Positions 1-11,444 of a DNA stretch of 64,000 nt are shown piece after piece. Position 1 is the first letter of the stretch, and the number at the start of each line of letters is the position of its first letter. Below the pieces are notes generated by a model. That model saw only the letters and a program-made list of their open reading frames with translations, was not told where the DNA came from and searched no databases. The DNA is from Micrasema longulum. Lineage: Eukaryota > Arthropoda > Insecta > Trichoptera > Brachycentridae. Both the position numbers and the translations under genes were made by a program. The stretch covers positions 248,001 through 312,000 of the forward strand of contig JAGVSM010000446.1 in assembly GCA_022494885.1 (NCBI GenBank), read 5' to 3'.

Positions 1-194
1 CAATGCTTTTAAGAGGAGATGAATATTCCTTGAACAAACATTGATAAACAGGAAACCGGAAGAGTTTCCAATACATTCCCTGAAATATTTATAAATACTT
101 TAACCTTTCCGAGCCTGAAGGTGAAAAATCTGCGAGTGCCTGAAGGAAGTACCACGAATACCCCAGCTAAAATGCTTCTTTAATAGGAAAATAT

Positions 195-885
195 TAACAA
201 ATTACAACAAGGATGGAAAATATCTCAGAAAAGGGAATATGGAAGTCTAGGCATTTACAGGGCTTATGACCAGTCATTGGCTGGTTTAAGTGGCCACTTT
301 ACGCACCGTGTAACATTCACCATTTGCCTATGGTTGAACATACATATTTCTAAATTTTTTCCATTTGTTGATTTTAGTGAAATTAAAGAGCTGAAACCTT
401 TATGGTTGTGCAGAGATCCATCTGACTGAATAATTTCACATACTTAGCAACGCCGAAAAACATTTTTCCAATTTCGAAACTTCTTCTTGGACCAGTTGGT
501 TTTATTACAATATTTGAGTTTGTCCAAATGTTTGTAGACAAAAGAAACTGTTTTCAGGCATTGCCTAGTATGTGAAATTATTCAGTCAGATGGATCTCTT
601 CACAACAATAAAGGTTTCAGCTCTTTAACTTCACTAAAATCAACAAATGGAAGAAATATGGATGTTCAAACATAGGCAAATGGTGAATGTTACACAGTGT
701 GTAAAGTGGCCACTTAAACCAGCCAATGACAGGTCATAAGCCCTGTAAATACCTAGACTTCCATATTCCCTTTTCTAAGGTATTCTCCATCCTTTTTGTG
801 ATTTGTTAATCCTTATGACTCCCGAGGGGATAAAATCCAGTCTTTTGTCCACAAACATTTGGACAAACTCAAATATTGTAAATAA
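195..885. repeat. FB-A fold-back repeat, palindromic copy 1
   Basis: Two arms, about 200-455 and 555-812, are near-perfect reverse complements of each other. Each carries the family core that reads CAGGGCTTATGACC followed by TGTCATTGGCTGG and GTGGCCACTTTACAC. The centre (about 505-545) and the right edge (about 840-880) carry a terminal motif TTTGAGTTTGTCCAAATG. No coding capacity is visible. At least twelve other copies or fragments occur in this window. I infer a non-autonomous mobile repeat; its superfamily is not clear. Confidence 0.85.
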
Positions 886-2339
886 ACATTTTGAAAAGTT
901 TTGATTGTCATAGTGTTTATATAACTGGTTTATAATAGTTGCAGTTTTCTGCAAAATTCAAAATTTTTTTTTAAAACACTGTTGCCAGAGTATTCTATAT
1001 GGAAGCGCGCTTCTATCGCGGTTACGTTTTGAATAACACTGATCTGTCACGCCACCAGTTAGCGGGGTGGTTCGGTGGGGGGTTGTGTGTGGAGAGGCGC
1101 GCGTGTAAATTAACCAAAGTATTAAATATTTTTAAACAATGGAGTAAATAAATTGTAATGCTTTCACAAATAGGTATTATTATTAAAAGAATTTGGCCGA
1201 AAAATATTAGAATATTTCGATACATTTTTAATATTCTGTGGTAGGATTACGCAAAAAATTAAATCAATATGATGATTAACAAAAAGGTATTAAATATAAG
1301 CTACCTCGGGGATCCTAGGTACCTCCCTTAGGCACAAAAGGGGTTAATACGAGTACATCCTTGTTCATGGATCCCATTTTAGCGAAAGAAAAGCGTTTAA
1401 ATTGTATACAAAGGCTGCCATTAGAATTAAAGGGGAAGTGTGACAGCCTGTTAAATATTACCACCACACAAGGTAAATCTATTTAAACAAAAAAAATAAT
1501 TAACCGTATTTGTACATTATAGATTATATATATTATATAATCTAGATTACAACATATCCTGCAGCTACCATTGAGGTATATAACTCGAGTAAGCATGAGC
1601 GTTCGAAATATGGTCCCTCAACCTGCGGCGAAATTGGCATATGTTTAATAGAACGGACGTTAGTCTGTTACGAGCAGGCCTCGGCTACTTTTGAACTTTT
1701 GTCTCCTCGCAATTACTAAAATGCCTATATGTACGCTAAGATACTGCACAACTCGGTCTGAATGAGCGATGGTATAATATTTCACCGGTAAGTAATGTTT
1801 CGATCTTAATCAATACTTGTTTAAAATAGCTCGAAAAACGTCTTATTAATATTTTACCGGTTCGTGAGTTATTTTTTGTCTCTGTCCTGCTCAGTTATTT
1901 TGGCGTACAGTGAAACGACAAACAAAGGTGACGCGTATGCGAAAGAGAGCAACACACTGAATAGAACTTCCAGTAGACCGATGTAAAAGGTCCGTGCTAT
2001 GCATTTTGCTTGCCAAAGTCGACGTGATATTACCTGACGATACTTTCTCTCTCCGTTGGTCATTCTCTTTCCTTTGGGGATGACTTTTTAGCTTGGATTT
2101 GTATAGAGTATATCTCAATGGCAGCTACAGAGCTAGAAATCTAGACCTTATTTACAGTTAAAGATTAAGTTGGAAATAATTCAATAAGAAATTTAATTTA
2201 CATAATATACAAAGCGCGTGGACAAATGGAATTTTAGCACCACAGATTGTAGATAAGAACTTGACGATAACGATATGTTCATAAAACTTTGTATATATTT
2301 GTATCAGCACTTAATTTCTTTTTTCTGAAATTTTCCCGT
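886..2339. other. No gene recognised; one perfect short palindrome
   Basis: AT-rich sequence without a supportable gene. Positions 1520-1544 form a hairpin with 11-bp perfect arms (TAGATTATATA) and a 3-bp loop. Slightly CpG-richer patches lie at about 1005-1110 and 1565-1760. Overlapping minus-strand ORFs near 1870-2118 show no recognisable domain. Confidence 0.5.
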
Positions 2340-2405
2340 TTAGTGTCATCGAGTAAAAATAATTTGTTAAGGATTCTGGTTCTATTTTCTACATAGAACA
2401 GTGAA
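2340..2405 (-). repeat. SINE-A upstream-block fragment
   Basis: Read on the minus strand this matches the block that precedes the tRNA-like head in other SINE-A copies (GTTCT, then AGAACCAGAATCC, then ACTCGATG). The tRNA-like head itself is absent. It is a short diverged fragment. Confidence 0.45.
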
Positions 2406-2544
2406 TCTTCTTGGCGTAGGTCAAGTCGATCAATACACATAACAAAAAAATGTAAATTAAAATTAATACAATAAGTTTTAAAGTTACAAAATTTATATTT
2501 GAAGAACTAACTTTGTTATTATTCATCATAACAAAATAAACATA

Positions 2545-3290
2545 AAACAACTTTGTTTTTAACCACTTTCATTTATTTTTTAAAACGACCGGTTTCAAAG
2601 CTACACAAGCTTCTTTATCAAGGTATACTTAACTAATGAATCTTATCCTATTTTATATGTAAAAGTGATAAGTAAATACTCGTATAATCAAATAATTATA
2701 CATCAAAACATATGGAACTATTAAGTTAGGTCTTTGTGTCGTGTTTCTCTTGTAAAGCTAGAAATTGTAAATTGAGATGAATACAATCTTTTAAACTCGA
2801 CAAGAGTGGACTATAGGAAATATTGTTTTTGTGTTTTTTTTCTTATTATGAATCGCTTTTTTAATTTCTAAGAATTCCAAGTTGTCCTATTTTATATATT
2901 TTATTTTTAACATGAAGAACTTTTAATCCAGTGTCTTTATTGAAATTATAATGGTTTATCAGATGGTTTGCGAATTCAGAATTTTTTTTTATAATTTAGG
3001 CATCTGAAGTGTTCTTTTACACTAATATTAAACTTTTTCCAATGTAGATCGTATCCGTCTCACTTCACACTTCACACTTACCATCGTTACAAGAACAATA
3101 TGACAATAAGACTAGATTTATGAAGTCTATATGTTTTGATGTAATACTGAGCAATCACTGTTAAACTAAAATAGGATAAGATTAATTCGTTAATTACATA
3201 AACCTTGATAAAGAAGCTCGTGAAGCTTTGAAATCGGTCGGTATTTTTTTTTTATATAAGTGGTTAAAAACAAAGTTGTTTAATATTTAT
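2545..3290 (-). mobile_element. Penelope-like element, 5'-truncated copy with inverted arms (copy 1)
   Basis: The outer arms (about 2548-2800 and 3050-3285) are inverted copies of each other and end in AACTTTGTTTTTAACCAC. Between them, minus-strand translation of about 2740-3005 gives SEFANHLINHYNFNKDTGLK followed by KVLHVKNK. This matches the conserved segment after the GIY-YIG endonuclease of Penelope-like retroelements as I know the family. Stops and frame changes show it is dead. Both arms hold a hammerhead-like motif (2585-2630 minus, 3202-3243 plus). Penelope elements are known for inverted or tandem terminal repeats. Assignment rests also on copy 2, which preserves the GIY-YIG region itself. 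Confidence 0.75.
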
Positions 3291-5370
3291 TTTACGATAA
3301 AAGATAGTCGACTTTAGTTGATTTTACCGTGCCGCGCCGTGTGAATTTGTACGATTCGTCTTAAACAGGCCTAAAAGGGAATGGGAATCTTGTTATAGGT
3401 TATTGGTATCTTGCCTGTCTGTTTCTCCTTCATGGTTTCCACTTGGTTGGCGGAAAATATGAGAGTAAAGATAATAATCGTCAGGGTGCGTGGACAAACG
3501 ACACGTGTTTTGTTCCAAGGAAAGTTATTGGATTGAATATAATAAATGGATTCTAGCGGTAATAATTGCTTGCGACCCTGCCAGTAGGTGACATAACGCC
3601 GTGCCGCAGCGGCGTTCGTTCCATATAAGCAAATAAGCAGTACCAAAATTAAGCAGGCGAAAAATTTAACATAATTAGATTACTCCGCCGTATCGAACGA
3701 CGCGGCGCGTCGTCATTAGTCAGCGATGTCGAAGGCACAAATTACAAATGTCTACTTTATTATCGTATGATAGATTTTTTTACGCAAATTTACGTGTATG
3801 GGTTCACATAAATTTTACTTCAGTTGACAATACGTCAGTATTAGTGATCATTAAGCAGGGTTTTGTATTAGAATCAGCACATTAGCTTCATCTTGCGGTT
3901 TCTTCAACCTCTTCCTTCAATGTGATGTGTATAGCTGGTACACATTGCATCTAATAACTTGATTATCTGCATGAATATAATAAATTATGGTTTAAGATTT
4001 TCGGTATCCCTCCATTCTACATTTACAAATCGGTAAAAAAAAAAATTGTTATTAAATAATTCATGTTTATTGGAAACAGAAAAAGTACTTTACCAAAAAT
4101 CGGAGATAAATCACCAATACAATAGAATGTTTACCAAAGCGTCGAATGTTGCGGAGTACGCAGTAAAAGTTATCTTAATACATAATTGTCTCACACTCTC
4201 TTTACGCCTCACTCTCGATAATACTGGTAAACTCGGGAGCGAGAGAGACAATTTCACGCACCACACGCGCGAACAGTAAAGTTTCTAGTACTTCTCCCAG
4301 ACGCCAGTTAGCTATGCAATTTTCGTTAGGGGCGGTTCTTTCGCCCGGGCTGAGAGCATAAGCTAAAGCTTAATTCATGTTTTAGGGAATTAGAATTAAA
4401 ATATTATCACTTTTAACTTCAACTATAAATACTTGAATCAATTCCATATGAATATTATATTTTTTTCGATGTAAAATCTCTCATTTTTTGCACGTGTAAT
4501 GACTACACAGCACCGTAACGCGCAGATGTTTATGGGGCAGTAAGAGAAAGGTTAATAAGTAATATTAAAACATACTCTAAGGTTAAATATCTAATGCATT
4601 ATTTTGAAATGAAAAACATTGAAACTTGGTGAACGAAATGTGAGTTTTATAAAAACTTTGAGTGATAAAAAACGCGTTATTTGCAAAAGAGGATGTGCAC
4701 CAAAACATATAAATAAAAAAATACTAAGAGTTTTACTGGCTAACGGGTTGTGTACATACAAACCATTTGATTTTTTTTTAAACATAAAAAACATGTCAGA
4801 AAATAAAACAAAATATGTAAAATTTGGAATGACAGGGTTATTTTTATTTATTTTAATTACAGCTAACAACATGGCGGTTAATAAAACTAATAAAACTGTG
4901 AAGAATGAGTATTTGATGAATTGTCGGGTGAGATTTTTGCGTTTGCATATATACATATGCGAATATGTGCGTTATTTTTCCTACTGCCTATCTGATTAAA
5001 AACTTACAGCACGCCACTGCGTACTTTAAGAACGGCCAAACGTAAGGAAAAAAAATGTTTTCGTCGCATTTCTGAGGAAAAAAACGTTTATTTTAATATT
5101 TTGTTTTATCACCCAACATAACAATTTCAACTACCGCCGCGCCGGTAATATCTGTTAAGAAATTTTTACTTAAAAAAAATACTTGTTTTTTTATTAATAA
5201 CAGAAAGAAAAAATTCAATTAAAAAAAAATATATATATTTTAAAGTTTTTTGTTAAAACAAAATTGTGTAATCTTAATGAGAAATCAAAAAAAAATAGTT
5301 TGAAAAAATAAAAAAATCGCTTCACAGATATTACTGGCGCAACGACAATATGCCGTGAATTTACAATTTG
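3291..5370. other. No gene recognised; CpG-richer patches
   Basis: The stretch 3600-3740 is richer in CG dinucleotides than its surroundings. A 91-codon minus-strand ORF (3371-3646) begins MVLLICLYGTNAAA and could be read as a signal-like start, but nothing else supports it. ORFs at 4591-4999 overlap on both strands and are AT-driven. I see no convincing coding sequence. Confidence 0.4.
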
Positions 5371-5640
5371 GATCATCATGATCATCATCATTACCTTTCC
5401 GCACCTAATGGTGCATAGGGAACTGCATCGGTACACCAATTGCTGCGTATCTGGATTATTTTTGTTACATGAAGGTAATGATTAGTCTTACGCTTAAGGT
5501 ACCAGTCCAGAGACTGTGAAATATTCTAGTGCGAAAACACCCTTCGAAACAAATATTTTATTTCAACCATGGCGGGAATCGAACCCCAGACCTCTTGCAT
5601 GGTAGGCAAACGCGCTGACCGCTACACCACGAGGCCGAAA
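5371..5640 (-). repeat. SINE-A copy with tRNA-like head
   Basis: On the minus strand the element starts with a tRNA-like head: an A-box-like stretch GTGGTGTAGCGGTCA and a B-box GGTTCGATTCC near 5575-5640. A ~200-bp body follows, ending in CACCATTAGGTGCGGAAAG and a run of ATG/ATC triplets at 5371-5395. The 3' half of the tRNA cannot pair to make an acceptor stem, so this is a SINE and not a tRNA gene. It is the least diverged SINE-A in the window. Confidence 0.85.
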
Positions 5641-5929
5641 ATTTCGAAAGATAATATTATTCATACATTTTATTCATCTGAATTAAAACTTAATTTAATA
5701 GATTATTTTGTTTCTAAATATAGTTTATATCGCTGAACGATGGAACTTTTTACAATCAATGTGTAATTAATTGTGTAGTATTGTTTTAGCCCTAGAATAT
5801 TAAGTTTATGCAATTAATTTAACAATATTACAACAAAATTGAACGCAAAATATAAAAAAACACACCACTAGAAAATTATTTTTTTTCTTAACAATCAGTG
5901 CTTAATTTATTTTTTCTACTTATTTAAAA

Positions 5930-6520
5930 AAAAAATTATTTACAATTTTAAAAAACCCGTTAGGGTTACATTAGAAATTTAATATTGTCTAGTCATTTTT
6001 TGTCTCGTCTAGTCTAGTTAGTTCAGTCATCATGTGCTTTTTCAGATTGATTTTAAATTTGTCTCCAGTAAAAGTTTTCAATTAGGTCGTCGTTTTCAAG
6101 TAGGTCGGTTTTCAAGTAGGCAGTAAAAGTTTTCAAGTAGGTAGGTCGTTGTAGTGTTTAAGTCCATTATGTAGTATTTTTGACTGTCTTGTGTTTGTCT
6201 TTGCTTTTTCAATATGATAGTGTTGTTGTAGTCTGGTGTTATATTTGTATATGTCAGCATTTTTGACTTATATTATGTCATCGTCTTGTACGTTTCCCAG
6301 TGTTATTTTGTGCACAATTTTTAAGGTCTCAATTTTAGTCAAGTAGTTTATGTCAAACTGGTGTGTTTTTTTGTACAGTTCAGTCATAGAGGTCAGGTAG
6401 GGTAGGTTGTATGTTAGTTTAAGAATTTTATTTTGTTGTCTTTGTATTCTTGTTATGCCTGTCTTGTTGCCAGTTCCCCAGAAGGCGATCATTTGAATTA
6501 CAAACACTAAATAATCAGTC
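5930..6520 (-). mobile_element. LINE-2 non-LTR retrotransposon, 3' end (copy 1)
   Basis: Minus-strand translation of 6268-6507 contains RIQRQQNKILKLTYN and LYKKTHQFDINYL, the typical region downstream of the reverse transcriptase domain in CR1/Jockey-like non-LTR elements. Translation continues with KYNTRLQQHYHIEKAKTN and LHNGLKHYN (about 6190-6260), shared with copy 2 at 54.5 kb. The 3' end lies near 5930-5960 after CCCTAACGGG. A small internal duplication of a GTAGGTCG-containing segment (6080-6150) is specific to this copy. Frameshifts and stops make it a pseudogene. Confidence 0.75.
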
Positions 6521-6654
6521 TTTTTTCAATTGGGTAATGTTTTAACATCAAGTTCGTGTTCACAGCATACAGATTTTTTGCACTTATTTCACGCTGGCTT
6601 TGACATTTTCCTTTTTTTGTACGAACTAGAGCAGTACTTTTGTTTTTTTAACAT

Positions 6655-6810
6655 ATGAAATATGACAGGTTATGAGCCCTGTAAACGCCTAATCATCTAT
6701 ATTCCCTTCTGTGAAATGTTATTCTATAGTAAATATTCATATTTATAACTCCCAAGTGGGTTGAATTCAGTTCTTATCTACAAAAAAAATAGACTCAAAA
6801 TATAGTTGAC
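6655..6810. repeat. FB-A fragment, strongly diverged
   Basis: Carries ATGACAGGTTATGAGCCCTGTAA and then TAACTCCCAAGTGGG with a degraded GACAAACTC-like end, in the orientation of the family's right arm. Recognisable only by comparison with other copies. Confidence 0.55.
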
Positions 6811-7185
6811 TTATATTACCGTTGACACATATTATGCAATTTGACAAATAAGTGCATTAGGTATCTCATAATAACTAATTGGATTTCATACCACTAGTGG
6901 TATTCGTAAACTAACAAGGGAGAGCTTATTATTCAGAAATTAACTGGAATTAGATGCTAGAACATTTCCTCAATCAGGAAACCATAAGGATTTAACGGTG
7001 CACATAATATGTCATGTAATTATTCCTACCCACAGTGTTCACTAGTAACTTGTTAATTACCGTCGACGGATACACCCGGAAACCTTACTTAAAATTTATT
7101 TGCATACTCGAGGGTTTTATTATGATTTTTTAGTAAAAATGACATTTTTCTCATTTTTTAATTATTTATGATCGGACTAAATTTG
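6811..7185. other. No feature recognised
   Basis: AT-rich sequence in which I see neither coding potential nor a repeat shared with the rest of the window. Confidence 0.4.
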
Positions 7186-7189
7186 TTGC

Positions 7190-7310
7190 GGTCAATCTCG
7201 GGACCTCAAACACGGTTGCCTGATTCTCACACCACGAGGCCTACGCTAACCTGATCTAAAAATACTTTTTGGTGTGCCGATGAGGTGCTCTATGCACCAA
7301 AAGAATCAGA
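7190..7310 (-). repeat. SINE-A-like fragment (head and tail only)
   Basis: Minus-strand GGCCTCGTGGTGTGAGAATC resembles the tRNA-like head, followed within 60 bp by a GGTGCATAGAGCACC-like SINE-A tail motif. The body between them is missing, so this is an internally deleted copy. Confidence 0.5.
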
Positions 7311-7965
7311 AAATAATAATATGAACAATAACAAATGACTTAGACAAAATACCCAGTCAAATTTAAGAAAAATTGTTATAAATTATTTTAAGCATTTATC
7401 ATAAAAATAATCACACGAAGACAATACAGAATTGTTTTTTTCCAGCTGCGTGAATAGGTTTGATCGCACAAGGTAGGATAGTGGGACTATCGGACCGTGG
7501 TTCAAACGCGTAAACTGGGAAAATGAATACACAATGACGCGCATGGTGGTAGGGGTTAGCCATTGTCCTGCGGAGACAGCCTGCCTGTTTATCTCGATCC
7601 TCTCATACTCTGTCATTCGAATTCCTGTTTACACTAGGACAATAGGCCGGAAGCTGGGACAGAATAACACGGTCTTGTCTGTGCGAACTACGCATAATTA
7701 TTGTAAAATTGATTTAAAAAGTAGACTTTTTAGTGTTTAGCGTAATAAATTTCAATTAGAAATATTTTGATTTGTTTATTATGGAGTCGAATAATGTTGA
7801 ATGCGTGGTTTAGCTGAGGTTAACAAAGTTCGTTTGTATTACATAAATAATATCATATTACTACCTTAAATTCCGTAATATGCAAGAGTATTCGTAAAAC
7901 GAATTGTCGTGTCGAAATGAACTGTCAAAATTTCAGGTATTTAGCAACATTTTTGATTTTTGGTG

Positions 7966-8024
7966 ATTTGTAAACATGAAAACATTTTTAATACCATGTT
8001 TTCATTTACAAATACATTTCCGTG
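7966..8024. repeat. Short inverted repeat
   Basis: Arms of about 20 bp (TTTGTAAACATGAAAACAT and its near reverse complement) flank a short spacer. The inner 10 bp, ATGAAAACAT, is perfectly inverted. Could be a miniature element or a chance hairpin. Confidence 0.5.
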
Positions 8025-9000
8025 GTTTTTTATAAACTATTTTCTGCTAAAAAAATACGTGTGTCCTTTATAAGAACACATTTGACCTATAAATCAGTCT
8101 AAAAAATGGAATATTAGCGAATAAGTTATTAAAAAGAGAGTATGCTATATGGTAGATATTTTATATATTAAACTTTTCAAAAAAGTATTATTGAAATTGT
8201 AATTTAACGTAAAATATCAGAAACATGTATGATTTAAAACCCTTGTATTTCTTTTCAAAATGAAAAAAAAAAATTTACTAATCTTTTATCTTAAAATCAC
8301 TAGAATTTTAGAAGAAATATCAATTATTGGTACTATAAGGTTTATTAAATTGTGAATGCGTTATAGTTCTTATTGAAAATAATTAAGATATTCGAATTTA
8401 TTTTAAAATTTCGAAGAGGAACGAATACCAAGCATAATGAAATGTTCGGTTTACGGTATTTTTGTGTGCGTTTCATGAACACATTTTTGTATTATTGTGT
8501 AATTTACTCAATATATGGTATTAAATGTTTAAAATAATTACAGATAATGAGTTCTGAACAAAAAAAGAGGAAAAGATCGACGCACACGTAATTGAGAGAG
8601 CGGTAAGAATAGTGTTTAAAAGAAAGCGTCAATTAGAGCTACAGCAAAGGTTTTAAAAACATTTTAAGTTGGCCAAAATACATCCCTGGTTGGGTTCATA
8701 AAGGCAGCGTTTTGTCACCTGTTTCTGTTTTCCCGGGAGTTCATTTTAAGATTACGATGATCTCAAATGGATCTAAACCTAAAATTTCTCATTGAAATAT
8801 TGGAGCATTCTTTTTAATTCGTCAAACCTACAGAGGAATCTCTTTTGATGGACAATCATTCTTGATTATTTTTTTGTATATCTTAAGTTTCTAAAATATG
8901 TTTATAATTTTATAAATCGCGTTCATATTTTTTTAATATATATATTTTATTATGTTTCGCAAAAATAAAGTAAATGAATATTATTATTCATGCTAGTACG
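8025..9000. other. No gene recognised
   Basis: AT-rich. A short stretch near 8600-8660 can be read as SIRATAKVLKTF, faintly like a pogo-type DNA-binding helix, but it is interrupted and too short to call. Confidence 0.35.
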
Positions 9001-9008
9001 ACCCTGTG

Positions 9009-9226
9009 TCCGTTTCGTAAGACCATGTTTGTGAAACGGACATTTTCCAAATATTTTTTTACGGTTTTTTCTAGATTTAAATGTCATTTTTTCTGGATTT
9101 TTTATAAGCGTTTAAATATGACATTGTAAACATTGATAATTTACAATTTTTTTCTAAAATTAAAAAAAAAATATTTTCAATGTGGAATGTTTTTCAAAAA
9201 GGTCCGTTTCGTGAACACTCTCCCCT
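9009..9226. repeat. Small inverted-repeat element (GAAACGGAC arms)
   Basis: Ends near 9028 (GTTTGTGAAACGGACATTTT) and 9226 (reads GTTCACGAAACGGACC on the minus strand) are inverted matches about 200 bp apart. A third copy of GTCCGTTTC at 9009-9017 makes a 9-bp perfect hairpin with 9035-9043. I infer a MITE-like element; no target duplication is evident. Confidence 0.5.
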
Positions 9227-9585
9227 ATGAGGTTCGTGTAAGATTATGCAATCTGTTATAGACAGCTGTAATTTTTATTGATTCCCCGTGGATTACGATG
9301 TTCATAACATTTTCAATTCGTGTAATACGTGCTCGTCACTTTACAAACACGTATTTCTGAATAAATGTACCTAGGCTTACTCCCTAAAGCGAGAATGATT
9401 GTTGAATTTCTAAAACATGATATCTTATGAATTGGAGTTAAAATTAAACGTAAAAGTAATATAAATGAAAATGGGCTGCAGAAACATTGTATCTAGATAA
9501 AAAATACATTTTCATTAGTATTACATATATTTTTTTATAGTTAAACTAGCTTCCATAAATAAATATTTCAGCTCTATTATTTTAT
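9227..9585. other. No feature recognised
   Basis: AT-rich sequence without coding potential or a repeat shared with the rest of the window. Confidence 0.35.
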
Positions 9586-9589
9586 TTTT

Positions 9590-10380
9590 TATTTATTTAA
9601 CTTTTTGTTCATAATTTATTTGTACATTGGCGGGCTTATTGCTTAATGTAAATTTCTTCTATCCAACCACTGAAAAAAAAAAAAAATTATATTTCAAGTT
9701 AAAACATATTCAATAGAGAAGAAAGACAAAAAAAGCTAAAGATGTAAAAAAATAAATGTATTTGTATTTAACTAACCTCAAATTGGCGGCCTCCGTGGTG
9801 TAGTGGTCAAGACGCTTGACTCGCACGGAAGGTTCTGGGTTCGATTCCCGGTGAGAACACAAACATTAAAATGTGATTTTTCTCAAGCCTGGGTGCTCTG
9901 TGATGTAATTCACCACTGTAATTAGGCCTCCTGGCCTGTTGTGGTGCAAAAAAAATGTAAAAAATCAATACTATTACTCAATGAGAAAAAGAGTAAAGAA
10001 GAAAGGAGGAGATATTAAGAAAGAGAAAGGAGATTTTTCTTCTGACGTGATTTAATTAAACAGAGATACCGTAGTAACATCTTCGATGGTTGATAGGTAA
10101 TGATTCCACAGTCGAGCGGCATGGACACTATATGAGTTAGAGAAGAAAGAGCAATTGTGGGTGGATATTAAGAGAGTGTCTTGAGAATTAGAACGAAGAG
10201 GTAAACCGTGAACTGATAAGCGTTGAAATTTTTCACGCAGGTACAAAGGAGCGTTAGGACTATGAAGTACATTGAACAGTGAGAGGGAGTGATAGTCTCT
10301 CCTCTGTCTAATTTTGAGTCATTTCAGTTGCCTACGATAATCAGAAATGTGGTCATATTTCTTAACCTACTTATTTCACT
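9590..10380 (-). mobile_element. LINE-1 (CR1/Jockey-like) 3' end, split by a SINE-B
   Basis: Minus-strand translation of 10052-10246 gives LRSNSQDTLLISTHNCSFF and HAARLWNHY, the C-terminal region found after the reverse transcriptase in CR1/Jockey-like LINEs (a basic stretch, then a W-N-x-LP-like motif). The shared LINE-1 3' UTR, GGCGGGCTTATTGC on the plus strand, is at 9640-9660, and the 3' end is near 9590. A SINE-B sits inside the 3' UTR at 9785-9955. The coding piece aligns with LINE-1 at 14.5-14.9 kb. Confidence 0.75.
9785..9955 (+). repeat. SINE-B, full-length copy with tRNA-like head
   Basis: Begins CCTCCGTGGTGTAGTGGTCA (A-box region) with B-box GGTTCGATTCC at about 9838-9848. The body is TTCTCAAGCCTGGGTGCTCTG and CACCACTGTAATTAGG, then GTGGTGC and an A-run. 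The head resembles tRNA-Val/Glu-type sequences but the 3' arm does not close an acceptor stem. It lies inside a LINE-1 3' UTR, so it is the younger insertion. Confidence 0.85.
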
Positions 10381-10384
10381 TCGT

Positions 10385-10810
10385 TAATTAGAAATATGTG
10401 GTTAGCGGGGGCGAAACGTCCAAATTGGTAATTATGCACAGCTTACCATTATATTTGACTTTCTATATTAATGTTCTATAAATACTATGTTTATGGGAAA
10501 ATAATTGTTATTTACCACCAACGCTTACATCTTCCTACAAAATAAATCTATAAAGTGCGCCCAGAGACCAGCTCGCTCTCAGTGAACGATGAAACTAGCC
10601 GATTACCTCAGCTTATTACATCTTTAAACTGGTCGCATTTTTTCAGTACTAAAACAAGCTTGCAGATTGCCAATATTATTTGAAGATTCTGTATTTGGAA
10701 ACTAGTATTTCGAACATTATTTCTGAAGGACTAATTTTCTTTGATAGGATACCGTTGACATAATATTATGTATCAAATACGACATGTGGCGTTCGAAGTG
10801 GCCGTTTTTG
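10385..10810. other. No feature recognised
   Basis: No supportable gene. GGCGAAACGTCC at about 10409-10420 resembles the GAAA-palindrome-UC part of the hammerhead-like motif seen elsewhere, but no CTGANGA box precedes it. Confidence 0.35.
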
Positions 10811-10811
10811 G

Positions 10812-11168
10812 CATTATTCATTCATTAATATCCCTGTCTGCACCCGATGATGCAAAAGGCACTGTGTAAGTAGGCTTAATGCAGCGTATATTGATCATCT
10901 GTGACATAAAGGTGAGGTGATCAGCTTTACTTATCAGGTGCCAGTCCAGGAACCTGAAATAGTGCTATGTAAAACCACATTTTTACTCAATATTTTCAAA
11001 TGTCGACTTTTCCAAGGATCCCGCGTCAATGGGCCGACCACTACACTACGAGACGAACTTATCTTCACTCGATTTCCTTATTAAGAATTTTTACCTGAGA
11101 GCCCCCATCGAGTCAAAAGCATTTGTCCAGGATTCTAGTTCTTTTCAACACAGAATTGTACAGTGCAC
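10812..11168 (-). repeat. SINE-A copy with upstream block
   Basis: The body lies at 10812-11000 with a degraded tRNA-like head at about 11005-11060 (minus-strand CGTAGTGTAGTGGTC). The conserved upstream block follows at about 11062-11168: minus-strand GATAAGT, then GACTCGATGG and AACTAGAATCC. The order matches the copies at 46.1 and 57.7 kb. Confidence 0.75.
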
Positions 11169-11174
11169 AATATA

Positions 11175-11340
11175 AGTGTAGCGGTCAAGACGCTTGACTC
11201 ACGCACAGAAGGTTCCGAGTTCGATTCCCGGTAAGAACACAAAAATTAAAATGAGATTTTTCTCAAGCCTGGGTGTTCTGTGATGCAATTCACCACTGTT
11301 ATTGGAACTCCTGGCCTGTTGTGGTGCAAAAAAAAAGAAT
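11175..11340 (+). repeat. SINE-B copy 2
   Basis: Matches SINE-B at 9.8 kb: GTGTAGCGGTCAAGACGC, then GTTCGATTCCCGGTAAGAAC, TTCTCAAGCCTGGGTGTTC and GTGGTGC plus an A-run. The first few bases of the head are missing where it meets the neighbouring SINE-A. Confidence 0.85.
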
Positions 11341-11444
11341 TATAAAAAAGTGTTTTCTCTTTTTATTTTAATACGAAAAGAATGAATCTAAATCTCAATA
11401 AAAATAAAACTCTTTGTTTTTAACAACTATTTTTTAGGTTCATT

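Noticed and set aside
4591..4999. Overlapping ORFs of 121 and 126 codons on opposite strands
   Set aside because: Both are explained by AT-rich composition; neither shows a domain, biased codon use or splice signals.
5945..5970. Telomere-like CCCTAACGGG
   Set aside because: A single occurrence in each LINE-2 3' end (also 54.49 kb), not a tandem TTAGG or TTAGGG array.
8560..8740. Pogo/CENP-B-like helix (SIRATAKVL)
   Set aside because: Too short, crosses stops and frames, and no transposase or inverted ends follow.
9785..9860. Possible tRNA gene (A and B boxes present)
   Set aside because: The 3' arm does not pair with the 5' end to make an acceptor stem, and the same head-body-A-run occurs at 11.18 kb; it is a SINE.
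10395..10425. Fifth hammerhead-like site (GGCGAAACGTCC)
   Set aside because: GAAA-CG-UC is present, but no CTGANGA-like box lies upstream at a usable distance.
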